Positions 24,197 through 31,786 of a stretch of 46,634 bases of DNA are shown here, piece after piece; position 1 is the stretch's first letter, and each line of letters starts with the position of its first letter. A program made the position numbers and the translations under genes. The notes under the pieces were generated by a model, which did not search any database, was not told the DNA's origin, and worked only from the letters and a program-made list of their open reading frames with translations. The DNA comes from Bacteroidaceae bacterium (lineage in GTDB: Bacteria > Bacteroidota > Bacteroidia > Bacteroidales > Bacteroidaceae): positions 1-46,634 of the forward strand of contig JAGCMB010000059.1 in NCBI GenBank assembly GCA_017646665.1, in the 5' to 3' direction.

Positions 24197-25702
24197 TCAT
24201 CCGCAGTGAAAATAGCGTTGCACGAGCTTGAGCATCTCGTCGCGGTTGTCACCAATGTCGGCTCTCAATGTGCGGTCATCGTATGAGCGCAGACGCTTTA
24301 TTATACCGTCAATCATGGCAGGGCTAAACACGTTGTACTCCTCGAACACTGCGCGTTGACGCTCAAGACAATCGGCACTGGCAGCACAGCTGTCGGGTAG
24401 CTGTTCAAGCATAGCCAATTTTGACTCATTCTCCTTTTGGTGAATATTCACGTTCACATAGGTGCGTTCGGCAATCTCCAGTGCATTCTCAAGTTCAAAG
24501 CCATAACGACAAGCTACCGCCAGACCGGCAATGAGCTGATAGAGGTCGGCCGAGCCGTCGGGTGAACGCATCTCAACAGTCTGCTTCATCGATGTATCGT
24601 AATTGCTTGCACCCTCCAACGGATTGGCAATGCGGCACATATCGCTCTTGGCAGCCCATCCCAGCGGCACACGTACCAGCACCGAGCGGTTGCGGTCACC
24701 CCAACAGATATTTGTAGGAGCCTCCTGATGTGGTACAAGACGGAAATATGACGTTGGATTAGTGTTGCCGAAAGCCGTTATAGACGGAGCAAGCACCATC
24801 ATTCCGGCAATGGCACGACGCGCATTCTGCGAGAGTTTTCCCTCACCGTCGAGCATAACATTTACACCATCGTTCATCAAGCGCATATGCACGTGCAATC
24901 CGGAACCGGCCTTTCCGGCAGTAATCTTGGGCGCGAATGTAACATCATAGCCATACTTGAAAGCGAGGTTGCGGATAATCCACTTTGCAATCATCAGCTG
25001 GTCGGCAGCCTCCTCGGCAGGGACAGGCAGAAACTCAATCTCGTTCTGTTCATACACCATATCATCAATGGTAAAGTTACCCACCTCGGAGTGACCATAC
25101 TTTATCTGTCCACCGGCCTGGGCAATATAAGCCATACACTCGGTGCGGAAGTCGTTGAACTTGGCATACGGAGCCGACTCGTGGTAGCCCTTCTGGTCGG
25201 TTGCAGGATACATTCCGCTGTCGGGAGCAATCACATAATACTCCAGTTCGCCCATCGCCTGGAACTGCAGGCCTGTCACATCGTTGAACGCACGGCACGC
25301 CTTGCGCAAGGTGTTCTCGGGCGAGCTTTCAAGAGGCTCACCATCCTTGTTGAAGTAAGAGCAGAGCATTGACAGCGTTGGAATCTCGGCAAACGGGTCG
25401 ACGAAAGCAGTGCTGAAACGTGGCAACACATAGAGGTCGCTGCTGCCGGCCTCAATGAACGGGAAGAGCGACGAGCCATCGACACGCTCGCCACAGGTGA
25501 GTATGGCATCGAGATATGCAGCGCTGTTTATCACAAAATTCAGTGTCTTGAGCCTTCCGTCACCCGCTGGGTACATAAAGTTCACCATCCTTATACCGTT
25601 CTCCTTAATGTAACGCACGATGTCGGCCTTTGTAAACTCACGACAAGGCTTTCCAAGAAAAGCCACCACCCTGTTAGGGCTCATTTCCAATGATGTATCC
25701 AT
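24197..25702 (-). CDS. glnA: glutamine synthetase family protein, type I-like
   Basis: A 501-residue enzyme predicted to make glutamine from glutamate, ammonia and ATP. The beta-grasp N domain contains VNFMYPAGDGRLKTL. The catalytic domain shows AMGELEYYVIAP (metal-binding Glu), GSGLHVHMRL (ammonia/glutamate site) and NPTSYFRLVPHQEAPTNICWG followed by DRNRSVLVRVP (ATP and glutamate Arg). It is longer than enteric GlnA (about 470) and much shorter than the ~730-residue type III enzyme common in Bacteroides. No adenylylation-site Tyr segment is obvious near the C terminus. A near-perfect promoter lies upstream, and three further genes follow closely on the same strand. A gamma-glutamyl-polyamine synthetase activity cannot be excluded. 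Confidence 0.85.
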   Translation of the reverse strand: MDTSLEMSPNRVVAFLGKPCREFTKADIVRYIKENGIRMVNFMYPAGDGRLKTLNFVINSAAYLDAILTCGERVDGSSLFPFIEAGSSDLYVLPRFSTAFVDPFAEIPTLSMLCSYFNKDGEPLESSPENTLRKACRAFNDVTGLQFQAMGELEYYVIAPDSGMYPATDQKGYHESAPYAKFNDFRTECMAYIAQAGGQIKYGHSEVGNFTIDDMVYEQNEIEFLPVPAEEAADQLMIAKWIIRNLAFKYGYDVTFAPKITAGKAGSGLHVHMRLMNDGVNVMLDGEGKLSQNARRAIAGMMVLAPSITAFGNTNPTSYFRLVPHQEAPTNICWGDRNRSVLVRVPLGWAAKSDMCRIANPLEGASNYDTSMKQTVEMRSPDGSADLYQLIAGLAVACRYGFELENALEIAERTYVNVNIHQKENESKLAMLEQLPDSCAASADCLERQRAVFEEYNVFSPAMIDGIIKRLRSYDDRTLRADIGDNRDEMLKLVQRYFHCG

Positions 25703-25763
25703 AAGAACAAATATTTGATAATCGTAAAAAGAACAACAGTGTACCTACACACTTTGTCATACC

Positions 25764-25794
25764 GCAAAGTTATCCATTTAATCAATATAACAAA
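25764..25794 (-). promoter_or_regulatory. promoter of the glutamine synthetase operon
   Basis: On the minus strand TTTG (25791-25794) is followed after 18 bases by TAACTTTGC (25764-25772). The start codon is about 60 bases downstream. Confidence 0.75.
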
Positions 25795-25825
25795 GTTTTA
25801 AGAGGAAAATATGAATATTTATCAT

Positions 25826-25833
25826 TAGATTTG
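25826..25833 (+). promoter_or_regulatory. promoter -7 element of the 20-residue-repeat gene
   Basis: TAGATTTG matches TAnnTTTG and lies 26 bases before the ATG. AAGGATTCC just before the start may serve as a ribosome-binding site. Confidence 0.5.
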
Positions 25834-25859
25834 TAAAGGTCAAAATCACAAGGATTCCT

Positions 25860-26312
25860 ATGAAAAGATTTTTATTCATTTTACTGGCACTGACACCAAT
25901 ATTCACAATGGCGCAATCAAGGATATACAAGGGCAACAGCACATACAGCGGTAACATACTCTACACCTTCGACGGCAAGTACCTGTATAAGGGCAACAGC
26001 ACATACAGTGGCAACATACTCTACACCTTCGACGGCAAGCACCTGTACAAAGGCAACAGCACATATAGTGGGAACATACTATCCACCTTCGATGGCAAGC
26101 ACCTGTACAAGGGCAACAGCACATATAGTGGAAACATTCTCTACACCTTTGACGGCGAGTATCTGTACAAAGGCAACAGCACATACAGCGGAAACATAAT
26201 ATACACCATCGACGGCAAACACATCTACCGCGACCGCAGCACATACAGCGGAAATATATTCTACACCATTGATGGCAGCATACCCATTCCGGTGCTCGTG
26301 ATGACAATGTAA
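25860..26312 (+). CDS. small secreted protein built of a 20-residue tandem repeat
   Basis: A 150-residue protein: a signal peptide (KRFLFILLALTPIFTMAQ), then six consecutive 20-residue units of consensus YKGNSTYSGNILYTFDGKYL from residue 23 to 142, then a short hydrophobic tail (IPVLVMTM). Units 1-4 are nearly identical, while units 5 and 6 have drifted (IIYTIDGKHI, YRDRSTYSGNIF). The repeated GN-hydrophobic-YT-DG-K pattern suggests paired beta strands with DG turns, such as a beta-solenoid or propeller-like fold. No function is known to me. It has its own promoter and a strong terminator, so it is a single-gene unit. The DNA is repeated too, so unit number may vary between strains. Confidence 0.8.
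   Translation: MKRFLFILLALTPIFTMAQSRIYKGNSTYSGNILYTFDGKYLYKGNSTYSGNILYTFDGKHLYKGNSTYSGNILSTFDGKHLYKGNSTYSGNILYTFDGEYLYKGNSTYSGNIIYTIDGKHIYRDRSTYSGNIFYTIDGSIPIPVLVMTM
25926..26285 (+). repeat. six tandem 60-bp units within a coding gene
   Basis: The unit begins TACAAGGGCAACAGCACATA and recurs every 60 bases. Differences are mostly silent in units 1-4 and include replacements in 5 and 6. The repeats are contiguous and in frame, so this is a coding minisatellite and not a CRISPR array. Confidence 0.93.
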
Positions 26313-26354
26313 AACAATCGGGGTTCACTTCAATGAAGTTGAACCCCGATTGTT
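26313..26354. terminator. hairpin terminator after the repeat-protein gene
   Basis: AACAATCGGGGTTCA and ACTTC pair with GAAGT and TGAACCCCGATTGTT, with a four-base loop. It lies between two convergent genes and could act in both directions. Confidence 0.85.
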
Positions 26355-26391
26355 ATAATTAAATGAATAAAAAGCTTTTTAGTCATTTAAT

Positions 26392-27324
26392 TTATCCTTT
26401 CCGCGCATTAATTATATATATTCCCGTCATTGCCAACAGTGCGGCAAAAAGGTATTTCCAATAGAACGGTTCGCTAAGACACAGGCACGATGTCACTGCA
26501 CCCACCACAGGAATGAGCGAATTGTAGATTGCCACCTTGCCAACAGGGTTACAGCTGAGCAATTTATTATATAGCGTAAAGCCAAGGGTTGAAATACAAA
26601 TAAGCAAGAACAGGATTCCCAGCCCAGGCGCTGTTACAAAAGGAAGGGTGCCACCCATCAGAAGCCCCGGCAACATCAGGAACACACCGCCAATCGCAAG
26701 GCTGTAACCAGTAGCCACAAACACATTGGCACGACGGCCAAGACCGCGTGTCATCAGGCCGGCAAATGCAGAACACATAGCATTGAGTATTATCATACCG
26801 TCACCCATAAAAGAGAAGCCACTCCCTGTACCAACGCCTATATTAAGCACCAAAATACCGGCAAAACCAATTACACAACCCAATATTTTGCTTGGAGTCA
26901 ATCTGTCGGTTTTAAAGAAAGCACAAGCCAACAGAACAAGCATAAAGACTCCCAACGAATTCAATATGGCAGCCCTCGCCCCCTCACTGTGCGACAGACC
27001 AATGTAGAAGAATGCATAGTGTATTGTCGTGTTCAGCAGCGCATATACCACAAGGTATCCCCATCCCGAAGGCTTGTAGACCTTCAGGCTCAACCCCTTG
27101 TATAGCGCGATGGCAAGCACTATAAGCCCCGACAGCGTGAAGCGCACTCCGGCAAACAGCATTTTACTCGCCGTCATATTCTGTGTTATTCCAAACTCGT
27201 CGAATCCCAATTTAATTAACGGGTAGGCCCATCCCCATGCCACTGCAGCCGTGAGGGCAAAAAGCGAAACCCAAAGCGGACGTTGAAATATTGATTTTTT
27301 CTCAGACATAATGCCGTCGTTCAT
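26392..27324 (-). CDS. DMT superfamily transporter (EamA family)
   Basis: A ~310-residue inner-membrane protein with ten hydrophobic segments arranged as two EamA halves. The first half starts SLFALTAAVAWGWAYPLIKLG and the second contains GDGMIILNAMCSAFAGLMTRGLG and ends YWKYLFAALLAMTGIYIINARK. Family members export amino acids or metabolites, or take up solutes. The start at 27324 (or 27309, MSEKKS) is preferred over a longer frame to 27408, because a promoter-like TATCTTCGC lies at 27342-27350. It is apparently a single-gene unit. Substrate unknown. Confidence 0.88.
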   Translation of the reverse strand: MNDGIMSEKKSIFQRPLWVSLFALTAAVAWGWAYPLIKLGFDEFGITQNMTASKMLFAGVRFTLSGLIVLAIALYKGLSLKVYKPSGWGYLVVYALLNTTIHYAFFYIGLSHSEGARAAILNSLGVFMLVLLACAFFKTDRLTPSKILGCVIGFAGILVLNIGVGTGSGFSFMGDGMIILNAMCSAFAGLMTRGLGRRANVFVATGYSLAIGGVFLMLPGLLMGGTLPFVTAPGLGILFLLICISTLGFTLYNKLLSCNPVGKVAIYNSLIPVVGAVTSCLCLSEPFYWKYLFAALLAMTGIYIINARKG

Positions 27325-27341
27325 AATTTTCCAATTTGAGC

Positions 27342-27350
27342 GCGAAGATA
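27342..27350 (-). promoter_or_regulatory. promoter -7 element of the EamA gene
   Basis: The minus strand reads TATCTTCGC, the same variant seen before the asparaginase and DUF2027 genes. It lies just upstream of the chosen start and rules out the longer open frame. Confidence 0.55.
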
Positions 27351-27431
27351 CGAAATAAAAATTTAAACAAAAAAAAGCACACCTGTCAAAACAAAATGCC
27401 CGTTTCATTTGTCTATATTAATATTAAAGGT

Positions 27432-27522
27432 AAAACGGATACAAGCAAAAGGGCATTCAGCACCAGTGCGGCGGAGTTTGCAATGTTGAAAACGTGACGA
27501 TGAACACTCCGCCATCCGTTTT
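27432..27522. other. structured intergenic segment, possible ncRNA or leader
   Basis: This is part of a 595-base gene-free stretch (27325-27919). AAAACGGAT (27432-27440) pairs with ATCCGTTTT (27514-27522), and GGCGGAGT (27470-27477) pairs with ACTCCGCC (27506-27513). The two 3' arms are contiguous, so the 17 paired bases would stack into one long helix with a side loop on the 5' side. No terminator T-run follows on either strand. No coding frame with family resemblance is seen. Confidence 0.4.
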
Positions 27523-27621
27523 CCACAAACCATGGTCAATCAACCATACTGTAAAGCCTACATAATACCACAAACGGATATATGTATTGACATCCAAATC
27601 ATAAACATTTTTACACTTCTC

Positions 27622-27630
27622 TAACTTTGC
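27622..27630 (+). promoter_or_regulatory. orphan promoter-like TAACTTTGC
   Basis: A perfect -7 element about 290 bases before the next start codon on the plus strand. It either gives the PUR gene a long leader or drives a short RNA. No TTTG is seen at the usual distance. Confidence 0.35.
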
Positions 27631-27707
27631 AAGCAAAGCACAAAATTGACAAAACCAAATTATTTATAAAAAAAGAGCACCCAAAGCATTGACTTTTAAT
27701 TTTTTTT

Positions 27708-27738
27708 GTTCATATTTGTGGCAGTCGCAAATATGAAC
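27708..27738. repeat. 11-bp inverted repeat with 9-base spacer
   Basis: GTTCATATTTG and CAAATATGAAC are perfect complements separated by TGGCAGTCG. TGGCAGTC recurs in direct orientation at 27744-27751, again followed by AAATAT. The T-run lies before the hairpin rather than after it on the plus strand, so it is not a standard terminator. An operator or mRNA-leader stem for the PUR gene fits better. Confidence 0.6.
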
Positions 27739-27919
27739 GGCATTGGCAGTCAAATATTTTGAAACCGACGTAATATATTTAGGCCGTTGTTTTGTATATG
27801 CGAGGATAAAAACTAAGAAATAGACACAATATGTTTTTGCAGTAGATGTTTACCGACGACACAAATAACCAAGCAAAAACATAGAACACAAACAAGTAAA
27901 ACAGTTTTGAACTATTATT

Positions 27920-28279
27920 ATGGAAGAGAGCAAGAAGAGCGGTATGAACGAGAGTGACAAGGAAATTGTATTTTCACAGGCCATCAAAGCGGGAAAACGC
28001 ATCTATTATATCGATGTAAAGAAAAACCGCAAGGACGAGATGTATATTTCAATTACCGAAAGTAAGAAATTGGTTTCGGGTGAAGGAGAGAACACCACTC
28101 TTTCATTCGAAAAACACAAGATATTCCTTTATCGCGAAGATTTTACAAAATTTGCAAACAGCCTTAACGAAGCTATCAGCTATGTAGTTGCCGAACAGGG
28201 AGAATACGTACCACGTCATCAGGAGGTTCCTGTCGAGGCAAAAGAGGAGGAAAAACTGAATATCGACATAGAATTTTAA
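27920..28279 (+). CDS. PUR family nucleic-acid-binding protein (DUF3276)
   Basis: A 119-residue protein matching the bacterial PUR-alpha-like family found in Bacteroidota and spirochaetes. The PUR repeat is visible as EIVFSQAIKAGKRIYYIDVKKNRKDEMYISITESKKL followed by SFEKHKIFLYREDFTKFANSLNEAISYV. These proteins dimerise and bind RNA and single-stranded DNA. The N terminus is charged and the C terminus is acidic (EAKEEEKLNIDIEF). The gene has a leader of up to ~300 bases with an inverted repeat. Its cellular role in bacteria is not well established. Confidence 0.88.
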   Translation: MEESKKSGMNESDKEIVFSQAIKAGKRIYYIDVKKNRKDEMYISITESKKLVSGEGENTTLSFEKHKIFLYREDFTKFANSLNEAISYVVAEQGEYVPRHQEVPVEAKEEEKLNIDIEF

Positions 28280-28309
28280 GGCAAAATCGTATAATAACGA
28301 CGTTGTCAA

Positions 28310-28341
28310 TTTGTTTTTTCAAAAAAAAAGCGTACCTTTGC
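28310..28341 (+). promoter_or_regulatory. promoter of the L25 gene
   Basis: TTTG at 28310-28313, 19 bases, then TACCTTTGC at 28333-28341. It is a strong match, as expected for a ribosomal protein gene. Confidence 0.8.
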
Positions 28342-28422
28342 ACCCGCTTTTAAGACATCGTGTGATGGCGAATTAAGCAAAATCAATTTAATCTTAATTT
28401 AGAGTAACACATTTTTTTTACA

Positions 28423-29001
28423 ATGAAAACAATCAGCATCAACGGTTCAGCTAGAACTGAGGTTGGTAAGAAAGCTACCAACGCACTTCGCAACGCAGGT
28501 CTTGTACCTTGCAACCTTTACGGAGTAGAGAAAGAGGCTAAGGCATTCTGTGTTCCAACAGAGGGTCTTCGCAAGCTCGTTTACACACCAGACATTCACG
28601 TTGTAGACCTCACAATCGACGGCACAACAGTTAAGGCAGTTATGAAGGACATCCAGTTCCACCCAGTAAAGGACACTATCCTTCACGTTGATTTCTATCA
28701 GGTAACAGAGGAGAAGCCAATCGTTATGGCAGTTCCTGTTAAGCTCGAGGGTCTTGCAGAAGGTGTTCGTGCCGGTGGTAAGCTCGTTCAGGTTCAGCGT
28801 TACCTCAAGGTTAAGGCTCTTTACACAGCTATCCCTGAGATTTTGACAGTTGACGTAACAGCACTTCAGCTTGGCAAGTCAATCAAGGTTGGTGAACTTT
28901 CATACGAAGGCCTTGAGCTCGTATCAGCTAAGGAGTCACTTGTTGCTTCAGTTAAGACAACTCGTGCATCTGCAGCAGCTGCCGCAGCCGCTAGAAAATA
29001 A
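28423..29001 (+). CDS. rplY: 50S ribosomal protein L25/general stress protein Ctc
   Basis: A 192-residue protein of the long (CTC) form of L25, which binds 5S rRNA. The N-terminal L25 domain shows [27 protein letters not shown], then [10 protein letters not shown]-type strands. The C-terminal TL5 beta domain contains [25 protein letters not shown]. It ends with an Ala-rich tail ([10 protein letters not shown]). The codon choice (GTT, CTT, CGT) suggests high expression. It has its own promoter and is followed 11 bases later by pth, the common rplY-pth arrangement. Confidence 0.95.
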   Translation: MKTISINGSARTEVGKKATNALRNAGLVPCNLYGVEKEAKAFCVPTEGLRKLVYTPDIHVVDLTIDGTTVKAVMKDIQFHPVKDTILHVDFYQVTEEKPIVMAVPVKLEGLAEGVRAGGKLVQVQRYLKVKALYTAIPEILTVDVTALQLGKSIKVGELSYEGLELVSAKESLVASVKTTRASAAAAAAARK

Positions 29002-29012
29002 TACGACTGCAA

Positions 29013-29603
29013 ATGAAATATCTGATTGTCGGGCTGGGCAATATCGGCTACGAGTACGAAGGAACCCGCCACAACATAGGATTTACTGTATTGGACGCTT
29101 TTGCAAAAGCGTCCAATACTGCTTTTCAAGACAAGCGATACGGCTATATCGCCGAGGCTTCGGTGCGTGGACGCAAACTAATCCTGCTTAAACCATCGAC
29201 CTATATGAACCTGAGCGGCAATGCTGTACGCTATTGGATGCAACAGGAAAAAATTCCCTTGGAGAATGTTCTTGTCATTGTCGATGACCTTGCGCTACCG
29301 GTTGGAGCGTTGCGTCTTAAAGGACAAGGCAGCGACGGTGGGCATAACGGACTCAAGCACATCGCAGCCACATTAGGCACCACCAACTATGCGCGTCTGC
29401 GCTTTGGAATAGGCAACGACTTCGGTAAAGGACACCAAGTGAATTTTGTTCTCGGTGCATTTGACAGCGACGAACAGAAAATCATTGAACAGCAGCTGGA
29501 CACCACAAACGAAATCATCAAGAGTTTCTGCTTTGCAGGCCTGGCACGCACAATGAACCAGTTCAACAAAAAAGGAAACGGAAAAACCGGGAACAATGAG
29601 TGA
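29013..29603 (+). CDS. pth: peptidyl-tRNA hydrolase
   Basis: A 196-residue enzyme that frees tRNA from stalled peptidyl-tRNA. Family motifs: [21 protein letters not shown] (Asn and catalytic His), [41 protein letters not shown] and YARLRFGIG. Length is normal. It sits directly after rplY and overlaps the S4-domain gene by eight bases (ATGAGTGA). Codons about 26-36 lie in a 32-base perfect DNA palindrome, although the encoded residues ([11 protein letters not shown]) fit the family. Confidence 0.96.
   Translation: MKYLIVGLGNIGYEYEGTRHNIGFTVLDAFAKASNTAFQDKRYGYIAEASVRGRKLILLKPSTYMNLSGNAVRYWMQQEKIPLENVLVIVDDLALPVGALRLKGQGSDGGHNGLKHIAATLGTTNYARLRFGIGNDFGKGHQVNFVLGAFDSDEQKIIEQQLDTTNEIIKSFCFAGLARTMNQFNKKGNGKTGNNE
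29088..29119. repeat. 32-base perfect palindrome inside pth
   Basis: GTATTGGACGCTTTTG is followed immediately by its exact complement CAAAAGCGTCCAATAC. The resulting stem would be 16 bp less the loop. It lies wholly within coding sequence, about 80 bases after the pth start. Confidence 0.95.
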
Positions 29604-30015
29604 ACAAGCACGCATAGATAAATGGCTGTGGGCAGTCCGCATTTACAAGACACGCAGCATTGCTGCCGAAGCCTGTAAGAAAGGCCATATCAGCATTGGC
29701 GACCGCACAGCAAAACCGGCAAACAACATCCGTGTCGGCGACATTGTCAATGTCAAAAAAGCACCCATAACCTATTCATTCAAGGTTCTCAAATGCGCCG
29801 AAAACCGCGTAGGAGCAAAACTCGTTCCTGAGTTGATGGAAAATATAACTCCAAAAGAGCAGTACGAAATCCTTGAAATGAGCAAGATGAGCGGCTTTGT
29901 AGGACGTATGCGTGGAACAGGCCGTCCCACCAAGAAGGAGCGTCGTGACCTCGACCAATTTGTTGATGACTGGTACGATGACAATACCGAAGAATTTGAT
30001 TTTGAAGAACTATAA
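29596..30015 (+). CDS. S4-domain RNA-binding protein, Hsp15-like
   Basis: A 139-residue protein. The S4 domain occupies the first ~70 residues: [32 protein letters not shown], then [12 protein letters not shown]. This matches Hsp15/HslR, which rescues 50S subunits carrying nascent chains on tRNA. The link fits the overlapping pth gene, which acts on the same kind of substrate. The C terminus has a basic stretch ([14 protein letters not shown]) and an acidic end ([12 protein letters not shown]). A terminator follows directly. Confidence 0.9.
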   Translation: MSEQARIDKWLWAVRIYKTRSIAAEACKKGHISIGDRTAKPANNIRVGDIVNVKKAPITYSFKVLKCAENRVGAKLVPELMENITPKEQYEILEMSKMSGFVGRMRGTGRPTKKERRDLDQFVDDWYDDNTEEFDFEEL

Positions 30016-30040
30016 AAAAGTGTGTCAATGACACACTTTT
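30016..30040 (+). terminator. terminator of the rplY-pth-S4 operon
   Basis: AAAAGTGTGTC pairs with GACACACTTTT around a three-base loop, followed by ATATTTT. It starts at the stop codon. Confidence 0.85.
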
Positions 30041-30143
30041 ATATTTTAAAGACAACAAACAGGCACTACAATATCTCGCACATTTACACATTTTATTTAA
30101 GCATGGCTCGGATATATACAGCACCCGACACATAAAATGCCAG

Positions 30144-30183
30144 AGTAAACATCATATTTTACACTCGTTTGTTACTATCTTTA
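30144..30183 (+). repeat. upstream copy of a duplicated promoter region
   Basis: This 40-base segment matches 30227-30266 at 34 positions (AGTAAAC.TC.TATTTT, CTCGTTTGTT.CTATCTTT). It ends in TATCTTTA, a weaker -7 element than the downstream copy. Confidence 0.7.
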
Positions 30184-30216
30184 AAATAAATTGAAAATAG
30201 ACTGCACTCGCCGGGT

Positions 30217-30266
30217 AAAATACCGAAGTAAACTTCGTATTTTCCGCTCGTTTGTTGCTATCTTTG
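30217..30266 (+). promoter_or_regulatory. promoter and dyad of the Wzi-like operon
   Basis: TATCTTTG at 30259-30266 is a good -7 element 26 bases before the Wzi start. Just upstream, AAAATA-C-CGAAGT and ACTTCG-TATTTT (30217-30243) form a near-perfect dyad with a two-base centre, a possible operator. The segment 30227-30266 is the second copy of the duplicated region. Confidence 0.6.
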
Positions 30267-30292
30267 TGGAAACTAACAAGAAAGAGCAAATA

Positions 30293-31786
30293 ATGATATC
30301 CCCAAAAAACAAGCTATTAATAACCATATTCTTGCTTTTGACTACAGCAAGTTGTTTGGCACAGACAATAACTACCAGGTACGAGGCCACCGGAGCATAT
30401 GGCAGTGGCAATTACACCCCTTTTTGGCATATGGCAAACAGACAGGGACTCACCAGCCACGACAACAACTCGGCCTACACTCGCCTGGGTGTTGAAGGAT
30501 ACAACCGTTTCAGCAACAGCAAAATAACCCTTGAATGGGGAGCAGATGTTGTCGCAGGATATAATCTGACATCTACCGTCTTTATACAACAAGCCTATTT
30601 CGATTTCCAATGGAAAAGGCTAAGGATATCATTAGGACAAAAAGAGCGATGGGGCGAACTCCCCAACCACCGCCTGTCAACAGGCTCACTCTTTGAAAGT
30701 GGCAATGCGCGCCCCATACCACAAGTGCGTATTGAAATACCAGAATATTGGAACATCCCCGGCACAAAAGGGTGGCTAGGCATAAAAGGCCATATTGCAT
30801 ACGGATGGCACACCGATGGACAATGGCAAAAGGAGTTCTTCTGTGAAGAATCGCCACGAGTAACAGGTTGTCACTACCACTCCAAATACGGCTCTATGCG
30901 ATTCGGAAATGAAAGCAAATTCCCACTGACAGCCGAAATTGGATTGCAGATGGGAACACAGTTCGGTGGTACTTGCTACAATCCGAACAGAAAAGCCGGA
31001 GATGTCATTGAAAACCCGGTTCGTTTCAAGGACTACATATACGCACTCATTCCATTGAAAGGCGATGAGTCATACGATGTCGGCGATCGTGCAAATGTAG
31101 CCGGCAATATGCTTGGAAGTTGGCAAGGTGCAATAACCTGGAACGACAAAAAGTGGAAATTACGCACGTATTACGAACATACGTTCGAGGACCACTCACA
31201 GCTATTTTGGGAATATGGCCTATGGACAGAACAACTCGTTGGCCTTGAACTGGAACTGAAAGAATTCAACTGGATAAAGAATGTTGTCTTTGAATACTTT
31301 AACCTCAAGAATCATAGTGGCCCCATATATCACGATTCAAACAAGCTGTTCCCCGACCAAATCAGTTGCAGGGACAACAACTACAACCATGGTAAATATC
31401 CGGGATGGTTCAATTATGGACAAATCATCGGCTCGCCGCTATGTACATCACCAATATACAACGCCGACCGCATCCAATACTGCTACAACAACCGAGTAGA
31501 GGCTTTTCACTTTGGCCTGGAAGGCGAAGCATTAGGTTGGATTGGATACCGCACACTCTACACCCGCAGCAACAATTGGGGGACATACGCTGTTCCATTC
31601 AAGGATATAAAGGTAAACCGTTCATTCCTTTTTGAACTCACATTCCGTCCACAGATAATGAAAGGCTGGAGCGTTACAGCCTCATTTGCCCTTGACAATG
31701 GCGACCTCTACGGCAACAACTATGGTGGAATGTTAACCATCAAGGGATACAACATATTCAATACAGGTAAAAAGACAAAAAAATGA
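30293..31786 (+). CDS. capsule assembly Wzi-family outer-membrane protein
   Basis: A 497-residue predicted beta-barrel. The start at 30293 gives a signal peptide (KLLITIFLLLTTASCLAQ) just after the promoter; the longer frame would begin upstream of it. The sequence shows the family pattern GAYGSGNYTPFWHMANRQGL, FQWKRLRISLGQKERWGELPNHRLSTGSLFESGNARPIPQVRIEIP (split across 100-150) and a long barrel ending in GGMLTIKGYNIFN. Wzi proteins bind surface polysaccharide; in Bacteroidota related proteins are widespread and often unlinked to capsule loci. A lipoprotein gene overlaps the 3' end by four bases. Confidence 0.85.
   Translation: MISPKNKLLITIFLLLTTASCLAQTITTRYEATGAYGSGNYTPFWHMANRQGLTSHDNNSAYTRLGVEGYNRFSNSKITLEWGADVVAGYNLTSTVFIQQAYFDFQWKRLRISLGQKERWGELPNHRLSTGSLFESGNARPIPQVRIEIPEYWNIPGTKGWLGIKGHIAYGWHTDGQWQKEFFCEESPRVTGCHYHSKYGSMRFGNESKFPLTAEIGLQMGTQFGGTCYNPNRKAGDVIENPVRFKDYIYALIPLKGDESYDVGDRANVAGNMLGSWQGAITWNDKKWKLRTYYEHTFEDHSQLFWEYGLWTEQLVGLELELKEFNWIKNVVFEYFNLKNHSGPIYHDSNKLFPDQISCRDNNYNHGKYPGWFNYGQIIGSPLCTSPIYNADRIQYCYNNRVEAFHFGLEGEALGWIGYRTLYTRSNNWGTYAVPFKDIKVNRSFLFELTFRPQIMKGWSVTASFALDNGDLYGNNYGGMLTIKGYNIFNTGKKTKK

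Noticed and set aside
25926-26285. Regular 60-bp repeats resembling a CRISPR array
   Set aside because: The units are contiguous with no unique spacers, stay in frame, and encode a 20-residue protein repeat after a signal peptide.
27325-27919. Possible small protein genes or tRNA in the 595-base gap
   Set aside because: No frame with a plausible start, composition or family resemblance, and no tRNA cloverleaf motifs such as GGTTCGA were seen.
29088-29119. Palindrome in pth as a transcription terminator
   Set aside because: It lies early within an essential gene, has no following T-run, and downstream genes appear to need read-through.
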